From: Opitutaceae bacterium
GTDB lineage: Bacteria; Verrucomicrobiota; Verrucomicrobiia; Opitutales; Opitutaceae
Length of the DNA: 6,301 nucleotides
Assembly (NCBI GenBank): GCA_009919985.1
Contig: RGAX01000165.1
Coordinates: 1 to 6,301, forward strand
Direction: 5' to 3'
The position numbers and the translations under genes were made by a program. Below, piece after piece: positions 1 through 5,944 of the stretch (position 1 is the stretch's first letter; each line of letters begins with the position of its first letter). Under the pieces are notes generated by a model. It searched no databases and was not told the origin of the DNA. It worked only from the letters and a program-made list of their open reading frames with translations.

Positions 1-46
1 CTGTAAAAGACACGTGTCCGAAAGATGTGCTCCTTGCATCGCGGAC

Positions 47-76
47 AAAAAAAGCCCGCGCAACAGGTGCGCGGGC
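47..76 (-). terminator. Intrinsic terminator of the DUF1080 hydrolase gene
   Basis: A perfect 8-bp GC-only stem (GCCCGCGC at 54-61 pairing with GCGCGGGC at 69-76) encloses a 7-nt loop. On the minus strand it is followed directly by seven T residues (the A-run at 47-53 on the plus strand). This is a textbook Rho-independent terminator lying 29 bp beyond the TAA stop at 106-108, so it should end the minus-strand transcript. The plus strand has no matching T-run after the stem, so it is probably one-directional. Confidence 0.9.
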
Positions 77-105
77 GGTGAGTGCCGAGAGGACTTAGGC
101 GGCGA

Positions 106-1259
106 TTATTTTTTCACCTCGTCCCAACCTTGCGCCTTGGCGAGGGCGTCGAGCTGGGTTTTGGGTGCGTAGGGCGCCGCGAAAATTTTGTTTTTCTGAA
201 GGTAGGCGAAGGCGCGCTGGACGGATTTAGCTTCGCCTTTCTTTGCTTCGAGGGCGGGGCCTTGTAGCTTTTGCAGGCCGGTGACGTAATCGCTGGCCAT
301 TTTTTCGACGGAGGCTGCGGCCGCCGCTTCGTTTTCGTAGCAGAGCGATTCAGCGAGGCGGAGCATTTTGGCGGTATCGTTGAGCTTGGCGGCGTCGGCG
401 CGCAGGCTCGTAGCGATTTCATGGCGCTTGGCGGTTGTCGCCTCGGTGGAGAGAGCGCCATCGCTGCCGCCTTCGATACTGCGGGGTGAGAGTGGGCGAT
501 ACCAAATGTTGCGGTAACGCACGGGGTTGCCGTGGTCTTGGAGTTTGAGCGGGCCTTGGGCAGGGAACTCGATGGGGACGGAGCGTTTCATGTGGCCGCC
601 CGGTCCTTCCAGCGGTGTGGCGTCTTGCATGAGTACGCCGTTGCAAAATACGGTGAGACGGCCGGCGTCGACGAGTTGGCCATTACGATAAACGGGGCGG
701 CGGAAAACGATGTCGTAGACTTGGAATTCACCGGGCGCACGAAGGGCGTTGGCCATGGGCGGATTGATGCCGTAGACGGACGCGGCAAATCCGTCGGAGT
801 AAGTGGGGTTATTATAATTATCGAGCACCTGGACTTCAGCCAGGCCCATGAGAAAGATGCCGCTGTTGCCGCGGCCTTGGCTGTCGCCGGAGACGGCTAA
901 GGGTGCGGCCCATTCGACGTGAAGTTGGCAATCGGCGAACTGCTCCTTGGTGCGGATGTAGCCGGATTTGGGCACGCATTCGAGGGCGCCGTCGCGGACG
1001 ATCCACTTGGTGCCTTGGGCGGGCATGCCAGGTTTGGTGTCGGATTCCCATTTCGCGAGCGAAGCGGCGGTACCGTCGAACAGAATGATGGCGTCGGAAG
1101 GAGGTTGGCCAGGTTGGAGGGCGCTGCTAAAAGTGCCGGGTTCGACGCGTTTGGGCTGCGGGCGGTTTTAAAAGGCGAGCCGGTGTTGGGTGCGGCATGG
1201 TTTGAAACCACGAGCGAAAGGGACGCGCAAAGTACCGAGAAGGCGGGGTAGAATTTCAT
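106..1259 (-). CDS. Secreted DUF1080 / 3-keto-disaccharide hydrolase-family protein, frameshifted near its N-terminus
   Basis: Two minus-strand reading frames together make one protein of about 384 residues. The first starts at ATG 1259 and gives a signal peptide (MKFYPAFSVLCASLSLVVSNHA, cleavage near A22/A23), then APNTGSPFK up to 1167. The second, open from 1167 to the TAA at 106, has no ATG, GTG or TTG until 1026, yet already carries family sequence before that point (PKRVEPG, then SDAIILFDGT and KWE). The domain continues with KWIVRDGALE, GYIRTKEQF, GRGNSGIFLMG, EVQVLDNY, PGEFQVYDIVF and YRNIWYRPL. That is the concanavalin-like DUF1080 fold, some members of which hydrolyse 3-keto-glycosides in the periplasm or outside the cell. 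It ends about residue 179 counted from Met1026. The last 127 residues are Ala/Lys/Glu-rich and predicted helical. Starting at Met1026 would remove the export signal and the first strand. The gene stands alone, has its own terminator, and lacks a Shine-Dalgarno site. Family assignment is firm; substrate and functionality are uncertain. Confidence 0.82.
1164..1173 (-). other. -1 frameshift site inside the hydrolase gene
   Basis: On the minus strand the signal-peptide frame reads CCT TTT AAA ACC (1175-1164). The catalytic-domain frame reads TTT TAA AAC CGC, with a stop at 1170-1168. Reading one base twice at 1167, or adding one A to the run of four, gives GSPFK-NRPQPKRVEPG and restores a full-length protein. 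The site does not fit the canonical X XXY YYZ slippery heptamer in the incoming frame, because slipping AAA back by one gives TAA. A single-base deletion or a homopolymer sequencing error is therefore likelier than programmed frameshifting. Confidence 0.7.
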
Positions 1260-1339
1260 GGGGATGAAGTATGAAACTGAGGCTTAACTCGCCGTATCGC
1301 AATCCAAAGCTTCCTGAGCTGATGCGCAAAACGCCGGCG

Positions 1340-1378
1340 TTGTCTCGATTGTGGCGACGCAAACGAGTGGCCTAGATT
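1340..1378 (+). promoter_or_regulatory. Possible sigma-70-like promoter for the ribH-nusB-ftsY unit
   Basis: A TAGATT hexamer at 1373-1378 lies 18 bp after TTGTGG (1349-1354); TTGTCT at 1340-1345 is another candidate upstream box. Both fit the consensus only partly (four of six in the -10, three of six in the -35). It would start transcription around 1385, giving a leader of about 35-40 nt before ATG 1422. It is the best candidate I can see in the 162-bp divergent region 1260-1421, which otherwise shows no strong hairpin or repeat. Confidence 0.22.
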
Positions 1379-1421
1379 TCAGGTTGCGGTGGGCAAGGGC
1401 GGCACGTTCACTGACCCCTCC

Positions 1422-1895
1422 ATGAGCCTCGACGCACCTGCACTCAGTCCGGTGAACGGTGCCCCGTTTTCTTTCGGGGTGGCCGCGGCGTGCTTTAATG
1501 CGGAGCTCGTTGAGGGCCTTTTGAAGAGTTTTCGAGCGACTTTAAACTCCAGTGGCGTGCGCGCTGAGCGCATTGAAGTCGTTCGTGTGCCCGGGTCGCA
1601 CGAGGTGCCGTACGCGATCCAGTTGCTAGCCGAGAGCGGCCGGCATGATTGTTTGGTCGCGCTCGGGGTTTTGATTGGTGGCGACACCAACCACCATGAG
1701 ATGGTGGGCAACAGCGTCTCGCACGCTCTGCAACACGTGAGCCTCGCGGCCCGCCGCCCCGTGATTAACGGGGTGATCGTGGCCAACACGCGGGCGCAAG
1801 CCGAGGCGCGTTGCCTCGGAGCGATCAATCGCGGCGCAGAATTCGCCCAAGCTGGCCTAGTCATGGCCGCGCTAAAATCTTCCCACTCTCGATGA
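1422..1895 (+). CDS. ribH: 6,7-dimethyl-8-ribityllumazine synthase
   Basis: Catalyses the penultimate step of riboflavin synthesis in the cytoplasm, condensing 5-amino-6-ribitylaminouracil with 3,4-dihydroxy-2-butanone 4-phosphate; the family forms pentamers or 60-mer capsids. From ATG 1422 the protein is 157 residues, the usual family length. Family landmarks in order: the substrate-stacking Phe in AACFNAEL, VPGSHEVPYAI, the phosphate and catalytic loop LGVLIGGDTNHHEMV with its conserved His, and QAEARCLGAINRGAE with the conserved Arg. The segment usually written PVxFGVLT reads PVINGVIVANT, with Asn in place of Phe, a variant I recall from alphaproteobacterial enzymes. An in-frame GTG at 1389 would add 11 residues with no family similarity, so ATG 1422 is preferred, although neither start has a good ribosome binding site. 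Its TGA overlaps the ATG of nusB, as expected for coupled translation. Confidence 0.93.
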   Translation: MSLDAPALSPVNGAPFSFGVAAACFNAELVEGLLKSFRATLNSSGVRAERIEVVRVPGSHEVPYAIQLLAESGRHDCLVALGVLIGGDTNHHEMVGNSVSHALQHVSLAARRPVINGVIVANTRAQAEARCLGAINRGAEFAQAGLVMAALKSSHSR

Positions 1896-2341
1896 GCAAA
1901 GCCCTTTTCACCCAGCGTCGCGATGGTCGCGTCGCCGCCCTGCAATATCTCTACGCTTGGAGCCTTAACGAGCCCAAGAATCTCGCCGAGGATCTCGTGA
2001 CGTTTTTTGAAAACCTCGAGCAACCGCGCCCGCATTACGCCTATGCCGAGGAGCTCATCCAAGGGTTTATTTTGAATCAGGCGGATATAGACGCAACGAT
2101 CAAGACGCTCGCGCAAAACTGGGAATTTGAACGCATCGCCAAGATAGATTTGGCAATTCTGCGGCTCGCGATTTACGAGATGAAACATCGCAAGGACATC
2201 CCGCCCGTCGTATCTATCAATGAGGCGATCGATCTTTCGAAACAATTTTCTAACCTCGACGCCAAGCGCTTCATCAACGGTATCCTCGATCGCTACAAAG
2301 GTCAGATCGGCCGCGATGCTCGTAAAGTCGAGATCGCTTAA
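1892..2341 (+). CDS. nusB: Transcription antitermination protein NusB
   Basis: All-helical RNA-binding factor that pairs with NusE (ribosomal protein S10) on boxA of nascent rRNA and supports antitermination and rRNA maturation. The protein is 149 residues, normal for NusB. The N-terminus TQRRDGRVAALQYLYAW matches the family R-R-x-R-x-x-A-x-Q-x-L-Y pattern. The C-terminal half carries the family signature PPVVSINEAIDLSKQFS followed by AKRFINGILDRY. A middle segment of acidic and aromatic residues (ENLEQPRPHYAYAEELIQGF) fits the second helical bundle. ATG 1892 shares ATGA with the ribH stop (1893-1895), which fixes the start; an upstream extension in this frame would run through ribH and has no family similarity. 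A ribH-nusB pair is found in many bacteria, including E. coli. No Shine-Dalgarno is present, so initiation probably depends on ribosomes finishing ribH. Confidence 0.95.
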   Translation: MSKALFTQRRDGRVAALQYLYAWSLNEPKNLAEDLVTFFENLEQPRPHYAYAEELIQGFILNQADIDATIKTLAQNWEFERIAKIDLAILRLAIYEMKHRKDIPPVVSINEAIDLSKQFSNLDAKRFINGILDRYKGQIGRDARKVEIA

Positions 2342-2354
2342 TCGCTAGATTTGC

Positions 2355-2378
2355 GCTGAGGTGCCCACCGGCTTTTTT
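2355..2378 (+). terminator. Weak terminator-like hairpin between nusB and ftsY
   Basis: GCT (2355-2357) and GGT (2360-2362) can pair with ACC (2367-2369) and GGC (2370-2372) around a GCCC loop, with a two-base GA bulge. Six T residues follow at once (2373-2378). The stem is only 6 bp with one wobble, so readthrough would be high. It lies in the 53-bp gap between the nusB stop and the ftsY start and could attenuate transcription into ftsY or end a ribH-nusB message. Confidence 0.33.
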
Positions 2379-2394
2379 CTGAGTTTCACTGCTG

Positions 2395-3315
2395 ATGTTT
2401 GGTCTTTTTAAAAAATTCAAAGACGGCTTCGCGAAAACGTTTACCGCGATCGGAGAAAAAACCCGCGGACTTTTTGGCGGCCGCAAGATCGACGCGGCAT
2501 CCCTTGGCGAGCTTGAAGAGGCGCTTTACACTGCGGATTTCGGTGTCGCTACAACCGAGGAAATTCTCCGCGAGATCAAAGTCGCGCACCAAAAAGACGC
2601 GACTCTCGCCGGCCAACAAGCTGCCTTAATTGGTGCGGCCGTGCTTCAACGTGTGCTCGCTGGCAGCGAGCGTGTGATCAAGCCCGCTGCGGCGGGGCCC
2701 ACGGTGATCGTGTTACTCGGCGTAAATGGGTCGGGCAAGACTACGACCACCGCGAAACTCGCTTGGAAATTGAAGCAAGAGGGCAAAACGGTCGTTGTCG
2801 CCGCCTGTGACACCTTCCGTGCGGCCGCCGTCGAACAACTCAAAACCTGGGCGCAGCGGCTCGATTTAGAAATCGTCGCAAGTCACACCGGTGCGGATTC
2901 GGCAGCGGTCGCATTCGATGCGCTGCAGGCTGCGAAGAGCCGCGGCCGGGATTACCTGATCGTCGACACCGCCGGTCGCCTGCATAACAAGAGTAACCTC
3001 ATGGAGGAGCTTGCGAAAATTAAACGCGTGCTCGCCAAGGTCGATCCGACGGCGCCGCATGAATCGTGGCTTGTTGTCGATGGATCGCTTGGGAGTAACT
3101 CCATTGAGCAGGCGAAAGCGTTCCACAAAACCTTCGGCCTCACCGGCCTAGTGATCACCAAACTCGACGGCACCTCGCGAGGCGGAGCGATCGTCGGGAT
3201 TTGGCGTGAATTGAAGCTTCCGATCTACTTCGTGGGTCTAGGTGAACAGAAGGAAGATTTACAGCCGTACAGCGTGGAGAACTACGCGCGGGCGGTGTTC
3301 GGGCTAGAAACTTAG
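2395..3315 (+). CDS. ftsY: Signal recognition particle receptor FtsY (SRP GTPase)
   Basis: Membrane-associated GTPase that docks the SRP (Ffh-4.5S RNA) with its ribosome cargo at the inner membrane for co-translational insertion. At 306 residues it is a minimal NG-domain form without the long acidic A domain of E. coli FtsY. The N-terminal MFGLFKKFKDGFAKTF is a short basic amphipathic helix of the kind that binds lipid next to the N domain. G-domain motifs in order: G1 GVNGSGKTTTTAKLA (109-123), G2 DTFRAAAVEQL (139-149), G3 DTAGR (191-195), G4 TKLDGTSRGG (255-264), closing loop GLGEQKEDL (281-289). The motif usually written DATTGQN reads DGSLGSN (229-235), losing the usual Gln. Ffh is excluded because there is no Met-rich M domain and the closing motif is FtsY-like. 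ATG 2395 gives the expected N-terminus; no Shine-Dalgarno is seen. Confidence 0.96.
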   Translation: MFGLFKKFKDGFAKTFTAIGEKTRGLFGGRKIDAASLGELEEALYTADFGVATTEEILREIKVAHQKDATLAGQQAALIGAAVLQRVLAGSERVIKPAAAGPTVIVLLGVNGSGKTTTTAKLAWKLKQEGKTVVVAACDTFRAAAVEQLKTWAQRLDLEIVASHTGADSAAVAFDALQAAKSRGRDYLIVDTAGRLHNKSNLMEELAKIKRVLAKVDPTAPHESWLVVDGSLGSNSIEQAKAFHKTFGLTGLVITKLDGTSRGGAIVGIWRELKLPIYFVGLGEQKEDLQPYSVENYARAVFGLET

Positions 3316-3334
3316 TCCGCCTTTGCTGGCGGGC
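3315..3334 (+). terminator. GC-rich hairpin directly after the ftsY stop, without a T-run
   Basis: GTCCGCC (3315-3321) pairs with GGCGGGC (3328-3334) around a TTTGCT loop, giving a 7-bp stem with one G-U. It starts on the last base of the ftsY stop codon, where an operon-end structure is expected. The following bases (GTAACGTAGCG) contain no U tract, so it may only stabilise the 3' end or mark a Rho-dependent end. Confidence 0.3.
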
Positions 3335-3386
3335 GTAACGTAGCGTTCAGATTACTGCATTCGTGTCACGGTTTCATGCCGATTTC

Positions 3387-3409
3387 AGCGCAGATGTTAT
3401 ATCTGCGTT
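3387..3409 (+). promoter_or_regulatory. Perfect short dyad upstream of the TonB-dependent receptor
   Basis: CGCAGAT (3389-3395) and ATCTGCG (3401-3407) form a perfect 7-bp inverted repeat around GTTAT. It can be lengthened by a G-U and an A-U pair to 3387-3409. It is about 80 bp before the receptor start and has no T-run after it, so an operator or leader hairpin is likelier than a terminator. No regulator gene in the window would explain it. Confidence 0.35.
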
Positions 3410-3487
3410 ACGCGAATCATTAAGGCTTTGTTAGGTGGGGCGAGGTGGGCCAACTGGCAGCGATTTTTTTTCCATACCTTATAACCT

Positions 3488-5935
3488 ATGAATCGTTTGT
3501 ATTTCTCTCTGCGTTTCTCCTGCTGCACGTTGAGCGCTGCGCTCGCTTTGATGTCCGCGTCCTTTAGCCACGGCCAAAGCGCTCCAGTAGTACCTGAAAA
3601 GGCTTCGGAGCCCCTGAAACTCGAGGCGCTCACCGTAACAGGTACGCGGCGCCTGGATCGCACCTTGGTGGAATCGATGGTTCCGGTTGATGTGGTGAGT
3701 CCTGAGACGTTGCAGTCTTCGGTCTCGGGGGAACTCACCGACAAGCTCGTTCAAGCGGTGCCGTCATTTAATGTACAGCGCCTCACGATCGGCGAAGGCG
3801 CGGCCTTTGTGCGTCCGGCGCGCTTGCGCGGCCTCTCGCCTGACCACACTTTGGTTTTGATTAACGGCAAACGGCAGCATCGCTCGGCACTAATTACCGG
3901 TGGGTTTTCGCAAGCCGCTGATTTGGGTCAGATTCCGGCCTTCGGCTTGCAGCGGGTGGAAGTGTTGCGGGATGGCGCCTCGGCGCAATACGGCTCCGAC
4001 GCCATTGCCGGCGTGATCAACCTGCTACTCAAAGATCGGATCGGTTACGAAGGGTTTGGCCAAGTAAGCCAATATTTCGGCGGTGACGGATTTAATCGCC
4101 AGGTCGGCTTTGATGCGGGTTTCAAATTACCGGCCGGCGGGTTTCTCAATGTCGCCTTAGAGTATCTCAAGGCTGATCGCACTTCGCGCTCGATCCAGCG
4201 TGCCGATGCGTTGGCCTACATCGCGGCTCATCCCGACCGTGCGGCCACCGTGCGAAAGCCGGTCCAACGTTGGGGCCAGCCCGAACGTGAATCCCAGCGC
4301 CTGATGCTCAATAGCGCGTTGCCTTTGACTACATCGATCAAGGCCTACGGTTTTATGATTTTCGGTTCGGGTGATGGATTGGATGATTTTAACTGGCGCA
4401 ATCCCGACACCAACGCCGCGTTTAAGCGTTCGATTTATCAAAATGCGCCGACCTCACTTTATCCTAACTATTCCTTGGTGGAGCGTTTCCCCGGTGGTTT
4501 CGCCCCGTATTTTGCTTCTAAGGATGAAGATTACCACTTCGTGGGCGGCCTAAAGGGAAGCACGACGATTGGCCTGAATTATGATTTCAGTGCCGCCGTG
4601 GGTCGTAATCGGATCGATTATAAGCTAACCAATTCAGTGAATGCTTCATTTGGCCCTGAGTCGCCGACGGTGTTTGATGTCGGCGGTTTGAAACAGGATG
4701 AGCGCAACCTGAACGCGGATTTTGTTTATAACTGGAACAGCGGATTTTTTCCGAAGCCCATCAATATCGCGTTTGGCGCGGAAAATCGCCTCGAGCATTT
4801 TAAAATTCGCGGGGGTGATCGTTACTCGTGGGATGTTGGACCGTTTGCCGATCTGGCCGTGGGGTCGAACGGATTTCCGGGCTGGAGCCCATCGCAGATC
4901 GTCAATGCCAGTCGCGACAGTAACGCAGCGTATGTCGATTTCGACGTGCAGCCGATGGAGCGCTTGAGTTTCGCGATCGCGGGTCGAGCGGAGGATTATT
5001 CTGATTTCGGTGCGACGACCAACGGGAAACTTTCTATGCGCTATCAAGCGCTGTCGACTTTGGCGGTGCGAGGAGCGGTGAGCACTGGTTTTCACGCGCC
5101 GACGCCTGGGCTGTCTTACTATACGCGCACCAGCCAAGGTTTATTAGCGGGAACTTCCACGCTTTTCACTTCGGGCCAAGTCAGTGTGAGTAATCCCGTG
5201 GCGGTCTTTTTCGGGGCAAAAGCACTCAAACCTGAAAATTCTGACAACGTCAGCCTCGGTTTGGTTTTCACGCCGGGCTCTGAGATCACGGTCTCGGTTG
5301 ATTATTACCGGATCGCCGTGCAAGACCGCCTCAGCCTCTCGCAAGGTTTCACGCTCACGGCAGCCCAGCGTGACCAGTTGGTGGCTTCGGGTGTGACGGA
5401 TGCCAAAAATCTTAACTCTCTGAGTTTCCTTACCAATGCGTTTGATACCCGCACGGAGGGTCTCGATATCGTAGCCTCGAAGCGCTGGACGCTCGCCAAG
5501 CAAGAGTCGGTGGCGCTCACGGCAGCTTATAATTACAACGCCACTCGTGTCACCCGTTACGATGCTCGCGTGATTTCCAACGATGCGCGCATTAATTTAG
5601 AGAATCGCATCCCACAAAACGCGGGCAACGTTACGCTGAATTATTCACGCGGTCCTTTGGGCTTGATGGGCCGTGTGCGCTATTTCGGTGAGTGGACCGA
5701 CGCCCAATCCAATTCTACGATCGTGCAAAATTTCGGCCGTCAAATCTTAGCTGATTTTTCTACTTCCTGGAAATTCACGCGCCAGATCAGTGCCACGGCC
5801 GGCGTGGAGAACGCGTTTAATCGCTACCCGGACAAGGCGACGTTTAACGCTGCCAACGGTTTACTCTATTCTCGGAATGCACCCTACGATGCCGATGGCG
5901 GTCGTTGGTACCTGCGCGTCAATGCTGCGTACTGA
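3488..5935 (+). CDS. TonB-dependent outer-membrane receptor, substrate unknown
   Basis: Outer-membrane beta-barrel with an N-terminal plug, driven by TonB-ExbB-ExbD, importing a scarce ligand such as an iron chelate, vitamin or oligomer. The protein is 815 residues, normal for the family. A signal peptide covers about residues 1-29. A TonB-box-like segment LEALTVTGTR lies at 45-54. The plug follows, with LTDKLVQAVPSFNV, RLRGLSPDHTLVLINGKR (112-129), LGQIPAFGLQRVEVLRDGAS (146-165) and QYGSDAIAGVINLLLK. From about 185 the sequence shows alternating aromatic/polar barrel strands, with LAVRGAVSTGFHAPTPG and LKPENSDNVSLGLVF as typical late-barrel segments. Just before the end come TAGVENAFNRYPDKATFN and a terminal WYLRVNAAY, ending in Tyr where Phe is common. 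There is no SusD partner, so it is not a SusCD system. The nearby Tat-targeted aminotransferase suggests an amino-containing ligand, which is inference only. Confidence 0.93.
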   Translation: MNRLYFSLRFSCCTLSAALALMSASFSHGQSAPVVPEKASEPLKLEALTVTGTRRLDRTLVESMVPVDVVSPETLQSSVSGELTDKLVQAVPSFNVQRLTIGEGAAFVRPARLRGLSPDHTLVLINGKRQHRSALITGGFSQAADLGQIPAFGLQRVEVLRDGASAQYGSDAIAGVINLLLKDRIGYEGFGQVSQYFGGDGFNRQVGFDAGFKLPAGGFLNVALEYLKADRTSRSIQRADALAYIAAHPDRAATVRKPVQRWGQPERESQRLMLNSALPLTTSIKAYGFMIFGSGDGLDDFNWRNPDTNAAFKRSIYQNAPTSLYPNYSLVERFPGGFAPYFASKDEDYHFVGGLKGSTTIGLNYDFSAAVGRNRIDYKLTNSVNASFGPESPTVFDVGGLKQDERNLNADFVYNWNSGFFPKPINIAFGAENRLEHFKIRGGDRYSWDVGPFADLAVGSNGFPGWSPSQIVNASRDSNAAYVDFDVQPMERLSFAIAGRAEDYSDFGATTNGKLSMRYQALSTLAVRGAVSTGFHAPTPGLSYYTRTSQGLLAGTSTLFTSGQVSVSNPVAVFFGAKALKPENSDNVSLGLVFTPGSEITVSVDYYRIAVQDRLSLSQGFTLTAAQRDQLVASGVTDAKNLNSLSFLTNAFDTRTEGLDIVASKRWTLAKQESVALTAAYNYNATRVTRYDARVISNDARINLENRIPQNAGNVTLNYSRGPLGLMGRVRYFGEWTDAQSNSTIVQNFGRQILADFSTSWKFTRQISATAGVENAFNRYPDKATFNAANGLLYSRNAPYDADGGRWYLRVNAAY

Positions 5936-5944
5936 TTTTCCTGT

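Noticed and set aside
9..18. Palindrome GACACGTGTC at the window start
   Set aside because: A single 10-bp palindrome with no second copy or gene context here is not enough to call an operator.
532..900. 122-codon plus-strand open frame within the hydrolase gene
   Set aside because: It lies antisense to the conserved DUF1080 domain and has no recognisable domain or start context.
1164..1173. Programmed -1 frameshifting signal in the hydrolase
   Set aside because: The in-frame heptamer does not allow cognate re-pairing (AAA slips to TAA), and I saw no upstream SD-like stimulator or convincing downstream hairpin; a mutation or sequencing error is simpler.
919..1251. 110-codon plus-strand open frame opposite the hydrolase N-terminus
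   Set aside because: It is an antisense shadow of the signal-peptide and early domain region; it shows no motif and no initiation signal.
1168..1362. 64-codon minus-strand open frame extending upstream of the hydrolase start
   Set aside because: It is in the catalytic-domain frame but ends at the TAA at 1168-1170, has no signal peptide or family similarity, and crosses the intergenic region. The frame starting at 1259 has the credible signal peptide.
1389..1421. Upstream GTG start for ribH
   Set aside because: It adds 11 residues without family similarity and has no better ribosome binding site; ATG 1422 gives the usual length.
1379..2245. 288-codon open frame on the minus strand opposite ribH and nusB
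   Set aside because: It is antisense to two clearly recognised genes, has low-complexity Arg/Thr/Ser-rich stretches and no family motif; it is a by-product of codon bias.
3449..3471. GCC-AACT-GGC followed by T8 as a terminator before the receptor
   Set aside because: The stem is only 3 bp and too weak; the T-run is better described as part of the leader.
3480..3485. TATAAC as a -10 promoter box for the receptor
   Set aside because: It ends two bases before the start codon, so transcription would begin inside the gene; no -35 sequence lies at the right distance.
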